Origin: Pseudooceanicola nanhaiensis
Lineage (GTDB): Bacteria; Pseudomonadota; Alphaproteobacteria; Rhodobacterales; Rhodobacteraceae
DNA: 64,000 nucleotides
Direction of reading: 5' to 3'
Assembly (NCBI RefSeq): GCF_020171315.1
Contig: NZ_JAIUZP010000005.1
Location: 372,001 to 436,000 of the forward strand
The notes under the pieces were generated by a model. The model did no database searches. It was not told the DNA's origin and saw only the letters and a program-made list of their open reading frames with translations. How positions within the stretch are numbered: the stretch's first letter is position 1; every line of letters begins with the position of its first letter. The position numbers were made by a program, and so were the translations under genes. Positions 1 to 7,216 of the stretch are shown piece after piece.

Positions 1-377
1 ACATGGTCTTCGAGCACCCCGGCGAGGCGACCTTCCCGGTCTCGACCTTCGTCTGCAAGAAGGGCGGCATGGTCGTGATCTGTGCCGGCACCACCGGCTA
101 CAACCTGACGATGGACGCCCGCTATGTCTGGATGCACCAGAAGCGCATTCAGGGCTCGCATTTCGCCCATCTGAAACAGGCGGCCGCGGCGAATAAGCTG
201 ATGGTCGAACGCCGGATCGACCCCTGCATGTCCGAGGTCTTCCCCTGGGACCAGATTCCGGATGCCCATATCAAGATGCTGAGAAACCAGCATAAACCGG
301 GCAACATGGCGGTTCTCGTGCAGGCGCCGCGCACCGGTCTGCGCACGGTCGAGGACGTCCTCGCGGCACGCTCCTGA
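1..377 (+). CDS. ccr: Crotonyl-CoA carboxylase/reductase, C-terminal part (5' end outside window)
   Basis: This is the last 125 or so residues of an MDR-superfamily reductase. The reading frame is open at the left edge, so the gene starts upstream. Residues such as 'GGMVVICAGTTGYN', 'DARYVWMHQKRIQGSHF' and the final 'PGNMAVLVQAP' match my recollection of crotonyl-CoA carboxylase/reductase, which makes ethylmalonyl-CoA from crotonyl-CoA, CO2 and NADPH in the ethylmalonyl-CoA pathway. The cytosolic enzyme lets the cell assimilate acetyl-CoA without isocitrate lyase. A hairpin follows the stop codon. The next gene is an unrelated LuxR regulator. meaB at 37.7 kb belongs to the same physiology. 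Confidence 0.93.
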   Translation, partial: MVFEHPGEATFPVSTFVCKKGGMVVICAGTTGYNLTMDARYVWMHQKRIQGSHFAHLKQAAAANKLMVERRIDPCMSEVFPWDQIPDAHIKMLRNQHKPGNMAVLVQAPRTGLRTVEDVLAARS

Positions 378-384
378 TCCAATC

Positions 385-412
385 GCGCCGGTCCCGATTT
401 CGGGGCCGGCGC
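385..412 (+). terminator. Hairpin after ccr, probable terminator
   Basis: Seven perfect pairs (GCGCCGG with CCGGCGC), extended inward by T-G and CCC-GGG pairs, around the loop GATTTC, beginning 8 bp after the ccr stop. There is no T-run, so termination may be weak or Rho-assisted. Confidence 0.55.
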
Positions 413-428
413 ATCTGACGCCCGGCTT

Positions 429-450
429 TTGCAATTCGCGAAGATTGCAA
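429..450. promoter_or_regulatory. Inverted repeat TTGCAAT-N8-ATTGCAA
   Basis: Perfect 7-bp arms separated by TCGCGAAG. It lies downstream of ccr and some 330 bp upstream of the luxR-type gene. The TTGCAA half-site recalls the TTTGCAAA-type operators described for short-chain acyl-CoA regulators (ScfR/PccR) of alphaproteobacteria, but the spacing differs, so that link is only a guess. Confidence 0.35.
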
Positions 451-732
451 GACACATTCTTATGAATGTTTTTGGCGCCCTTTTTCCAAGAATTAATGCA
501 TTCCACCCCAATCCTCCGAAATGGGGGGATTGATCGCCCGCGACTGGCAATATCTAGTTGTCCGGCGGCGCGATGATCTGTTGTCCGACCCATGCAATGG
601 TCTCTCACACGGCCGGACCCGGTGAGCAGCCCGATGCCCGTGATCGCCGGTCTCTCACCGGGATGGCGAACCGCACGGGCGGTGAAAGCGGCCAGGACGG
701 CAGGGCCGGATCGGGAACGTCGCAAAGCTCAG

Positions 733-758
733 TTCGCGCAAGGGTAGTGCCGCGCGAA
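733..758. promoter_or_regulatory. Inverted repeat TTCGCGC-N12-GCGCGAA upstream of luxR-type gene
   Basis: Perfect 7-bp arms at 733-739 and 752-758, ending 17 bp before the ATG at 776. The position would suit an operator for autoregulation, or a hairpin in the leader RNA. It does not look like a classical lux box. Confidence 0.4.
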
Positions 759-775
759 GATAAAGGCCTTTTGGG

Positions 776-1504
776 ATGCGACATTCGAGCGCCGACAGGA
801 TGGAGGCGAACTGTCAGACGGTGGAAGCCGTGGGCGGTCATGATGAGTTGCAGGAGCTCATCGTGCGGTTTCGCGATGACTTCGGGGTGCAGCACCTGAA
901 CTACACCTGGGTGACGGCGCCTGTGCGTCCCTGCCGTTTCGGCACGCTCCCCGAGGACTGGCTCGACTACTACAAGCAGCGCAACTACGCGATGATGGAC
1001 CCGGTGATCCTCGGGGCGTCACGCCATTTCGGCGTGGTGAACTGGGCCGATCTCGACTGGAGCAGCCGCATCGCCCGGGACATGCGCGCCGAGGCCAATG
1101 CCCATGGTGTCGGCTGGCAGGGGCTCAGCATCCCGGTGCGCGGCCCCCGTGGCCAGTTCGCGCTGCTGACCGCCACCAGCGACGTGTCGGACGAGGACTG
1201 GGCGCTCTTCGTGCGCCAGCAGGGCAATGCGCTGCTGCTGCTGGCCCATACGATCCACCGCAAGGTGCTGGCGCTCTGCGATCACAGCGGGCCCGATACG
1301 ACGGCTCTTCTGTCGCCCCGGGAATGCGAAACCATGACCCTTCTGGCACAGGGCAAGAGCCGGGCGCAGGTCGCTCAGGAGCTGTCGATCTCCGAGCATA
1401 CGCTGCGGGATCACATCAACTCGGTGCGCAGCAAGCTGAAGGCGGGCAATACCGTGCAGGCCGTCGCGCTCGCGCAGGCCTACGGGTTGATCGTCGTCGG
1501 CTGA
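776..1504 (+). CDS. LuxR family transcriptional regulator with autoinducer-binding domain
   Basis: A 242-residue cytosolic protein with the two-domain layout of acyl-homoserine-lactone receptors. The N-terminal domain keeps the ligand-pocket residues at TraR spacing: W62, Y66, D75-P76 and W90 correspond to TraR W57, Y61, D70-P71 and W85. The C-terminal LuxR-type helix-turn-helix begins near residue 170 ('LSPRECETMTLLAQGKS'). No luxI-type synthase is present in the window, so the receptor is either a solo or its synthase lies elsewhere. The start at 776 lacks a strong ribosome binding site; an in-frame ATG at 800 is the alternative. Two inverted repeats lie upstream. Confidence 0.9.
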   Translation: MRHSSADRMEANCQTVEAVGGHDELQELIVRFRDDFGVQHLNYTWVTAPVRPCRFGTLPEDWLDYYKQRNYAMMDPVILGASRHFGVVNWADLDWSSRIARDMRAEANAHGVGWQGLSIPVRGPRGQFALLTATSDVSDEDWALFVRQQGNALLLLAHTIHRKVLALCDHSGPDTTALLSPRECETMTLLAQGKSRAQVAQELSISEHTLRDHINSVRSKLKAGNTVQAVALAQAYGLIVVG

Positions 1505-1569
1505 CGCCGGGACGGAAACCTGTCGTGCGGGCACTGGCGTCTACCCGCCGGCGCGGCTAGATTGCCGTC

Positions 1570-3108
1570 ATGGCCGGGACTTCGCTCACCTTTTCCCATG
1601 ATCAGGCGGAGGCCTGGGACCGTATCGCCGAGATGCTCCGCGAGGCGGGCGTCGACGTCGAGGACGGCACGACGCGCCCCGACAGCGGCACCCGCTCCCG
1701 CGTCCTCGCCGTGACCGGGAAGGCGGGCTCCGGCAAGACGCTCCTTCTGGCGGAGCTTTCACGCACCTGCGCCGAGGCCGGGCTGGCCGTCGTTTCGGGC
1801 GATTACGAGCCGAAGAAGTCGAAGGAGCGCCGCACGCTCTCGATCCTCGCGCCCACCAACAAGGCGGCCTCGGTCCTGCGGCTGCGTGGCGTACCGGCGA
1901 CGACGATCCACCGCATCCTCTACACCCCGGTCTATGATCCCGAATACGAGAAGATCGCCGAATGGCTGGCCGAGGACGGCGAACGCCCGGTGATCGAGGG
2001 GCTCAGCGACGTGGCGCTCGACCGGGCGCTGGCCTTCTACCAAACCAACAAGTCGATCCCCGGGGCGCTCGCGGCCGCCGGGCTGCGCGGCTCGGATTTC
2101 ATCACCGGCTGGAAACGGCGCGAGGATCCGCTGGACGTGGGCTTCGTGGACGAGGCCTCGATGCTGGACGAGAAGCAGTTCGAGGACCTCAAGGAGATCT
2201 TCCCGACGCTGATCCTCTTCGGCGATCCGGCCCAGCTGGCCCCTGTGGGCCAGTCCGGGCAGATGGTCTTCGACCGGCTCCCGGAACCGGCAGTGCTGAC
2301 GCTGAACCGCATTCACCGGCAGGATGCCGACAACCCGATCCTCGACCTCGCCCATGCGCTTGCCGACCCGGCGCTCACCTTCGAAACCTTCGAACGCATG
2401 ATCGAGGAGGCCGCCCGCAAGGACGACCGCGTCCGCTGGGCGCAGCGGGTCGAGGTCGACCTCATGGCGCGCTCGCCGGTGCTGGTCTGGCGCAACGTGA
2501 CCCGGATCAAGCTGATCAACGCCTTCCGCGCGGTCTACAACGCGCCGGACGATGCGCTCCTGCCCGGGGAGCCGCTTATCTGCGACGGGATCGAGCTGCC
2601 CCTGAAGCACCGCAAGAAGCGCCTCGATCTGGAAGCGCGCGGGCTGATCAAGGGGGCGCAGGCGATCTACCTCGGCCCCGGGCGGCGCGCGGGCTTCTCC
2701 CGGCTGCACCTGATGGGCGCGGAAGACCCGCAGATCTCCGCCGCCTCGATCGTGAAGATCGAGAAGCCCGACGAGGAAGAGCCCTTCATCCCCTACGCCG
2801 CCCATATGGGCGCCACCTTCCTGCATGGCGCGGCGGTGACGATTCACAAGGCGCAGGGCTCGCAATGGTCCGACGTGCAGGTCTTTGCGCCCGATCTCTA
2901 CGCCGCCGCCCGCGCGGGCCGCAACGAGGCTGGCCAGCCGCTCTGGAAGCGGCTCGCCTACGTGGCGATCACCCGCGCCGAGGAACGGCTGCACTGGGTC
3001 GTGCGCAACCGCCTCGCCCGGCCCAGCCACGAGCTGCGCCTCGACGATCTCAAGGCCGCTGCACCCGCGGCCCTTCAGCTCGAAATGCAGGAGCCGGAGG
3101 GGGAGTAG
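1570..3108 (+). CDS. RecD-like superfamily 1 DNA helicase / AAA ATPase
   Basis: 512 residues with the SF1 helicase motifs in order: Walker A 'GKAGSGKT' (50-57), Walker B 'VDEAS', motif III 'GDPAQLAPVG', 'TIHKAQGSQW' and motif VI 'YVAITRAEERL' near the end. The arrangement is that of RecD/TraA-type helicases annotated as exodeoxyribonuclease V alpha-like ATPases. There is no RecB or RecC partner nearby, and the protein lacks the long N-terminal region of RecD2, so a stand-alone repair helicase is more likely than a RecBCD subunit. The gene ends 4 bp before a 101-bp hairpin that separates it from convergent hbd. Confidence 0.88.
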   Translation: MAGTSLTFSHDQAEAWDRIAEMLREAGVDVEDGTTRPDSGTRSRVLAVTGKAGSGKTLLLAELSRTCAEAGLAVVSGDYEPKKSKERRTLSILAPTNKAASVLRLRGVPATTIHRILYTPVYDPEYEKIAEWLAEDGERPVIEGLSDVALDRALAFYQTNKSIPGALAAAGLRGSDFITGWKRREDPLDVGFVDEASMLDEKQFEDLKEIFPTLILFGDPAQLAPVGQSGQMVFDRLPEPAVLTLNRIHRQDADNPILDLAHALADPALTFETFERMIEEAARKDDRVRWAQRVEVDLMARSPVLVWRNVTRIKLINAFRAVYNAPDDALLPGEPLICDGIELPLKHRKKRLDLEARGLIKGAQAIYLGPGRRAGFSRLHLMGAEDPQISAASIVKIEKPDEEEPFIPYAAHMGATFLHGAAVTIHKAQGSQWSDVQVFAPDLYAAARAGRNEAGQPLWKRLAYVAITRAEERLHWVVRNRLARPSHELRLDDLKAAAPAALQLEMQEPEGE

Positions 3109-3112
3109 CCCT

Positions 3113-3213
3113 CATCCACTGTTTACAAATATCCCCGCCGGAGGCCTCAAATCTCTTCTGTCGGAACAGAAGATTTTAAAGCCTCCGGCGGGGATATTTT
3201 CGAACAGTGGATG
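3113..3213. repeat. Long imperfect inverted repeat between convergent genes (repeat element A)
   Basis: The outer arms CATCCACTGTT and AACAGTGGATG are perfect. Inside, AATATCCCCGCCGGAGGC pairs almost without mismatch with its partner, giving a stem of roughly 45 pairs around a short loop near 3160. It sits exactly between the stop codons of the helicase gene (+) and hbd (-), so it can serve both as a terminator. The 'CATCCACTGTT...AAATATCC' start recurs at 53446, and 'AAATATCC' recurs at 38651, so this is a member of a dispersed repeat family. Confidence 0.85.
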
Positions 3214-3233
3214 GACCGGATCGGCCCGCCCTA

Positions 3234-4109
3234 TCAGCGGGTGGGGACTGGCGTCTCGCCGCGGTAGTCGTAGAAGCCGCGGCCGGTCTTGCGGCCCAGC
3301 CAACCGGCTTCGACGTATTTGGTCAGCAGCGGGCAGGGGCGGTACTTGGTGTCCGCGAGCCCGTCGTGCAGCACGTTCATGATCGCGAGGCAGGTGTCGA
3401 GGCCGATGAAGTCGGCCAGCTCCAGCGGACCCATCGGATGGTTCGCGCCGAGCTTCATCGCCTCGTCGATCGAGCGCACGTTGCCGACGCCTTCGTAGAG
3501 CGTGTAGACCGCCTCGTTGATCATCGGCACCAGGACGCGGTTCACGATGAAGGCCGGGAAATCCTCGGCCGAGGCCGCGGTCTTGCCGAGGCGTTCCACC
3601 ACGTTGAGGCAGGCCTTGTAGGTCGGCTCGTCCGTGGCGATGCCGCGGATCAGTTCCACCAGCTTCATCACCGGCACCGGGTTCATGAAGTGGAAGCCCA
3701 TGAACTTCTCGGGCCGGTCGGTGCGGCTGGCCAGACGGGTGATCGAGATCGACGAGGTGTTCGAGGTCAGGATCGTGTCGGGCTTCAGCGCGGGCAGAAG
3801 CTCCCGGAAGATCTGGTCCTTTACCGTCTCCCGCTCGGTCGCCGCCTCGATCACGAGGTCGGTCTGGCCGAGGTCGGTCAGCGTCAGCGTGGTGGAGATC
3901 CGGCTCATCGCGGCATCGCGGTCCGCCTGTGCGATCTTCTCGCGGCTGACCTGCCGGTCGAGGTTCTTGCCGATGAGGGCGACGGCCTTGTCCAGGGCGT
4001 CCTGGCTGATGTCCGTCATCATCACGTCGTAGCCTGCAAGGGCCATCACATGGGCAATCCCGTTGCCCATCTGCCCCGCGCCGATCACGCCGACCTTTTC
4101 GATCTCCAT
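3234..4109 (-). CDS. hbd: 3-hydroxybutyryl-CoA dehydrogenase
   Basis: 291 residues, the normal length for the single-function short 3-hydroxyacyl-CoA dehydrogenase (HbdA/PaaH). The N-terminal Rossmann fingerprint is 'GVIGAGQMGNGIA' (residues 7-19). The catalytic His lies in 'GFHFMNPVPVM', and the C-terminal helical domain ends with 'GRKTGRGFYDY'. It interconverts acetoacetyl-CoA and 3-hydroxybutyryl-CoA in the cytosol, feeding polyhydroxybutyrate turnover or the crotonyl-CoA branch that leads to Ccr. It lies on the same strand as etfBA, but a DUF6473 gene on the opposite strand interrupts the cluster. Confidence 0.95.
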   Translation of the reverse strand: MEIEKVGVIGAGQMGNGIAHVMALAGYDVMMTDISQDALDKAVALIGKNLDRQVSREKIAQADRDAAMSRISTTLTLTDLGQTDLVIEAATERETVKDQIFRELLPALKPDTILTSNTSSISITRLASRTDRPEKFMGFHFMNPVPVMKLVELIRGIATDEPTYKACLNVVERLGKTAASAEDFPAFIVNRVLVPMINEAVYTLYEGVGNVRSIDEAMKLGANHPMGPLELADFIGLDTCLAIMNVLHDGLADTKYRPCPLLTKYVEAGWLGRKTGRGFYDYRGETPVPTR

Positions 4110-4284
4110 TTATCCCTCGCTGCGGTGGCTTGAATACTGGCCGCAGAATAGGCCCCTGACGGGGGAAACCGCAAGGGAGGGCAGGGGTCGGGAGGCCAGT
4201 TAAATTTTTCGGAAAATGAGGGGTTTAGGCGGATGGAAAGTGTTTTGGGGGAATCTGGCCCGGTGGACTGAAGTGGTGGGAACC

Positions 4285-5145
4285 ATGACTTACGAGAAAC
4301 TGGGGCAAGAGGCCCTGGAGTATTACCCGTGCCGGTATGGCCGGTCGAAGATCCTGTTCCGTGGGCCGAAGCGCACGCTGGATGGGCCCTACGTTGCCTT
4401 CCTCGGCGGATCGGAGACCTATGGAAAGTTCATCCCGCGGCCGTTTCCGGCGCTGGTGGAGGATGAGCTGGGGACGGCCTGCGTGAACCTTGGCTGGATG
4501 AACGCGGGCGTCGATGCCTTTCTGCACGACCCGGCGATCCTTCAGATCGCTTCCGGGGCGAAGGCCGTGGTGATCCAGGTGATGGGGGCGCAGAACATGT
4601 CGAACCGGTTCTACGGGGTCCATCCGCGGCGCAACGATCGCTTCCTTCAGGCCTCGGAGCTGTTGCGCACCGTGTTCCGCGATGTGGATTTCACGGAGTT
4701 CCATTTCACCCGGCATATGCTGCAACACCTGCGCGCCCGTTCGGAGGAGCGGTTCGAGATGGTGCGGGGGGAGCTGAAGGCCGCCTGGTCGGCCCGGATG
4801 GACCGGCTGCTGTCGCGGATCGGCGCACCGGTGGTGCTGCTCTGGCTGTCGAATCATGCCCCGGGGGATGCGGTGCTGGAGGCGGAGATGCGCTCCGATC
4901 CGCTGTTCGTGGACCGGTCGATGATCGAGGCGCTGCGGCCCCGCGTGCAGCAGGTGGTGGAGGTGATCGTCAGCGCCGAGGCGCAGGCCCGGCGTGGCGA
5001 GGGGATGGTGTTCAACGAGCTGGAGGCCCCGGCGGCGGCCGAGATGCTGGGCCTGGGCGCGCAGGTCGAGGCCGCAAAGGCTTTGGTGAGCGCGCTTCAG
5101 ACCCAGCTTCAGGGGCGCAGCGGCCGGGAGCAGGGTGCGGTCTGA
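4285..5145 (+). CDS. DUF6473 family protein
   Basis: 286 residues from the ATG at 4285, chosen because a GGTGGG purine stretch precedes it and the protein then opens with 'MTYEKLGQEALEYYPCRYG', as I recall for this Rhodobacteraceae family. An in-frame ATG at 4216 would add 23 atypical residues. The central 'VAFLGGSETYGKF' and 'VNLGWMNAGVDAF' segments resemble a nucleotide- or SGNH-like alpha/beta fold, but no catalytic set is certain. There is no signal peptide. The function is unknown. It is divergent from hbd, convergent with etfA, and isolated by a strong hairpin at 5182. Confidence 0.75.
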   Translation: MTYEKLGQEALEYYPCRYGRSKILFRGPKRTLDGPYVAFLGGSETYGKFIPRPFPALVEDELGTACVNLGWMNAGVDAFLHDPAILQIASGAKAVVIQVMGAQNMSNRFYGVHPRRNDRFLQASELLRTVFRDVDFTEFHFTRHMLQHLRARSEERFEMVRGELKAAWSARMDRLLSRIGAPVVLLWLSNHAPGDAVLEAEMRSDPLFVDRSMIEALRPRVQQVVEVIVSAEAQARRGEGMVFNELEAPAAAEMLGLGAQVEAAKALVSALQTQLQGRSGREQGAV

Positions 5146-5181
5146 GCGCAAGCCGGGCTGACCCCGCAACGGTGCCACGAA

Positions 5182-5208
5182 AAAGGCCCGCGCCGGGCGC
5201 GGGCCTTT
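5182..5208. terminator. Bidirectional intrinsic terminator between DUF6473 gene and etfA
   Basis: Perfect 12-bp stem (AAAGGCCCGCGC with GCGCGGGCCTTT) around CGG. Read on the minus strand it ends in TTTTTC, as expected for the etfBA transcript; on the plus strand the T-run is only three bases. Confidence 0.85.
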
Positions 5209-5239
5209 CGGGGATCGGAACGGGCCGGAGCCCGCAGGA

Positions 5240-6166
5240 TCAGAGCTTTTCGATCAGCGCAGGGACGGCCTCGAAGAGGTCGGCCACGAGGCCGTAGTCG
5301 GCGACCTGGAAGATCGGCGCTTCTTCGTCCTTGTTGATCGCGACGATGACTTTCGAGTCCTTCATCCCGGCGAGGTGCTGGATTGCGCCGGAGATGCCCA
5401 CGGCGACGTAGAGCTCGGGCGCGACGACCTTGCCGGTCTGACCCACTTGCCAGTCGTTGGGTGCGAAGCCCGAGTCGACCGCAGCGCGCGAGGCACCGAC
5501 GGCGGCGCCCAGCTTGTCGGCCAGCTTCTCGATCAGCGCGAAGTCTTCCTGCGAACCCACGCCGCGGCCACCGGAGACGACGACACCGGCCGAGGTCAGC
5601 TCGGGACGGTCGCTCTCGGCCACCTTGTCCTCGACCCACTCGGAGATCGCGGGATCTTCGGCAGCACCGATGGCATCGACCGAGGCGGAGCCGCCGGTGG
5701 CGGCTGCTTCGAAGGTCGAGGTCCGGAAGGTGATGACCTTGGTGGCGTCCTTGGACTTCACGGTCTGGATCGCGTTACCGGCATAGACGGGACGCTCGAA
5801 GGTGTCGGCGTCGACCACGGCGGTCACGTCGGTCAGGATCATCACGTCCAGCAGGGCGGCCACGCGGGGGAAGATGTTCTTCGCGTCGGTGGTCGCGGGG
5901 GCCACGATGTGGCTGTAGTCGCCGGCCAGCGACACGATCAGCGCCGCGGTCGGTTCCGCGAGGCGGTGACCGTAGAGCGCGTCCTCGGCGACCAGCACCT
6001 TGGCGACGCCCGCGATGGTGGCGGCCTCGTCGGCGGCGGCCTTGGCGGAGGCGCCAACGGCCAGAACGGTCACGTCACCGAGGGCCTTCGCGGCGGAAAC
6101 GGCCTTGGCGGTGGCGTCCATGGACAGGGTGCCGTCCTGGATCTCGGCAAGCAGAAGAACAGCCAT
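5240..6166 (-). CDS. etfA: Electron transfer flavoprotein, alpha subunit
   Basis: 308 residues. The C-terminal FAD-binding half carries '[12 protein letters not shown]', '[11 protein letters not shown]', '[20 protein letters not shown]' and '[13 protein letters not shown]', the signature order of EtfA. With EtfB it forms the soluble heterodimer that collects electrons from acyl-CoA, dimethylglycine and sarcosine dehydrogenases and hands them to ETF-ubiquinone oxidoreductase (encoded here at 56957). The start codon overlaps the etfB stop by one base (TAATG), indicating translational coupling. A terminator follows at 5182-5208. Confidence 0.97.
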   Translation of the reverse strand: MAVLLLAEIQDGTLSMDATAKAVSAAKALGDVTVLAVGASAKAAADEAATIAGVAKVLVAEDALYGHRLAEPTAALIVSLAGDYSHIVAPATTDAKNIFPRVAALLDVMILTDVTAVVDADTFERPVYAGNAIQTVKSKDATKVITFRTSTFEAAATGGSASVDAIGAAEDPAISEWVEDKVAESDRPELTSAGVVVSGGRGVGSQEDFALIEKLADKLGAAVGASRAAVDSGFAPNDWQVGQTGKVVAPELYVAVGISGAIQHLAGMKDSKVIVAINKDEEAPIFQVADYGLVADLFEAVPALIEKL

Positions 6167-6924
6167 TACACGATCCCCTTCTCTTTGAGTTTCGCCACCA
6201 GCGTGTCCACGTCGGGCACGATCTCACCGGCCTGGCGGGATTCCGGCTCGGAGGTCTTCACGATTTCGAGGCGCGGGGCGACATCGACGCCGAGGTCGGC
6301 GGCGGTCTTTTCGTCCAGCGGCTTCTTCTTTGCCTTCATGATGTTCGGCAGCGAGGCATAGCGCGGCTCGTTCAGGCGCAGGTCGGCGGTGACGATGGCG
6401 GGCAGCTTGACCTTGACGGTCTGAAGGCCGCCGTCGACCTCACGGGCCACGGTAGCGCTGTCGCCGTCCACGTCGAGCGTGTTGGCGAAGGTCGCCTGCG
6501 ACCAGCCGAGCAGGGCTGCCAGCATCTGGCCGGTGGCGTTCATGTCGTTGTCGATCGACTGCTTGCCCGCGATGATCAGGCCGGGCTGCTCTTCTTCTGC
6601 AACCTTGGCAAGGATCTTGGCGACGGCGAGCGGCTCGATGTCGGTGTGCACGTCATCGGCGGCCACGACGAGGATCGCACGGTCGGCGCCCATGGCGAGT
6701 GCGGTGCGCAGGGTTTCCTGCGCCTGCTTGACGCCGATCGAAACGACGACGACTTCCTCGGCCTTGCCGGCTTCCTTCAGACGGATCGCCTCTTCCACGG
6801 CGATTTCATCGAAGGGGTTCATCGACATCTTCACGTTGGCCAGATCGACACCGCTGCCATCCGCTTTCACGCGGACTTTCACGTTGTAGTCGATCACACG
6901 TTTCACAGGTACGAGTACCTTCAT
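6166..6924 (-). CDS. etfB: Electron transfer flavoprotein, beta subunit
   Basis: 252 residues from the start at 6924, which has a GGGAGA ribosome binding site; a longer open frame upstream is not supported. The sequence opens '[19 protein letters not shown]' and contains '[16 protein letters not shown]', '[12 protein letters not shown]' and '[16 protein letters not shown]', all standard EtfB blocks that bind AMP and dock the alpha subunit. It is first in the etfBA operon, divergent from the dimethylglycine dehydrogenase-like gene at 7217, across a 292-bp region that must hold both promoters. Confidence 0.97.
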   Translation of the reverse strand: MKVLVPVKRVIDYNVKVRVKADGSGVDLANVKMSMNPFDEIAVEEAIRLKEAGKAEEVVVVSIGVKQAQETLRTALAMGADRAILVVAADDVHTDIEPLAVAKILAKVAEEEQPGLIIAGKQSIDNDMNATGQMLAALLGWSQATFANTLDVDGDSATVAREVDGGLQTVKVKLPAIVTADLRLNEPRYASLPNIMKAKKKPLDEKTAADLGVDVAPRLEIVKTSEPESRQAGEIVPDVDTLVAKLKEKGIV

Positions 6925-7122
6925 AAGTGTGGTCTCCCATAGTGATGCCGCGCAAGATTCGTGCGCGGCGCATACTTCTCCCGCGTGTTGATATCGGCTT
7001 GGGGCCGGGGACAACAGTACAAAAACCGACGCTTGGCAGCCGGGAACGCCGCGTTTTCGCCTTTCTGGCGGTTTCGTTGCCGCAGTGCGGAAATTGGAGA
7101 GGTCGGATTTTTGCCCCTACGT

Positions 7123-7142
7123 CGCAAATGAGACGATTTGCG
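7123..7142. promoter_or_regulatory. Inverted repeat CGCAAAT-N6-ATTTGCG upstream of the dimethylglycine dehydrogenase-like gene
   Basis: Perfect 7-bp arms with a 6-bp spacer, 75 bp before the ATG at 7217, in the etfB/flavoprotein divergent region. The size and symmetry fit a dimeric repressor or activator site. No regulator gene lies next to it, so the protein that might bind is unknown. Confidence 0.4.
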
Positions 7143-7216
7143 TCGGCTGGGCACTGCGGGAATCCGCTGGCCTGCTATCGCTGGATCCGCGTCCAGTTCT
7201 AGGAGTCCCTCGCGCC

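Larger units (their letters stand above)
378..775. other. Intergenic region between ccr and luxR-type gene
   Basis: About 400 bp without a convincing gene. Open frames here on both strands are short, arginine/proline-rich, and not preceded by ribosome binding sites. The stretch holds the ccr hairpin (385-412), a 22-bp inverted repeat (429-450), an AT-rich patch around 450-500 that could carry a promoter, and a second inverted repeat (733-758) just ahead of the regulator gene. Confidence 0.6.

Noticed and set aside
558-899. 113-residue open frame between ccr and the LuxR-type gene
   Set aside because: No ribosome binding site, overlaps the LuxR-type gene in another frame, and has the composition of non-coding GC-rich DNA.
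3112-3303. 63-residue open frame with an internally repeated peptide
   Set aside because: The peptide repeat is produced by the two arms of the 101-bp inverted repeat; the frame overlaps hbd and lacks a ribosome binding site.
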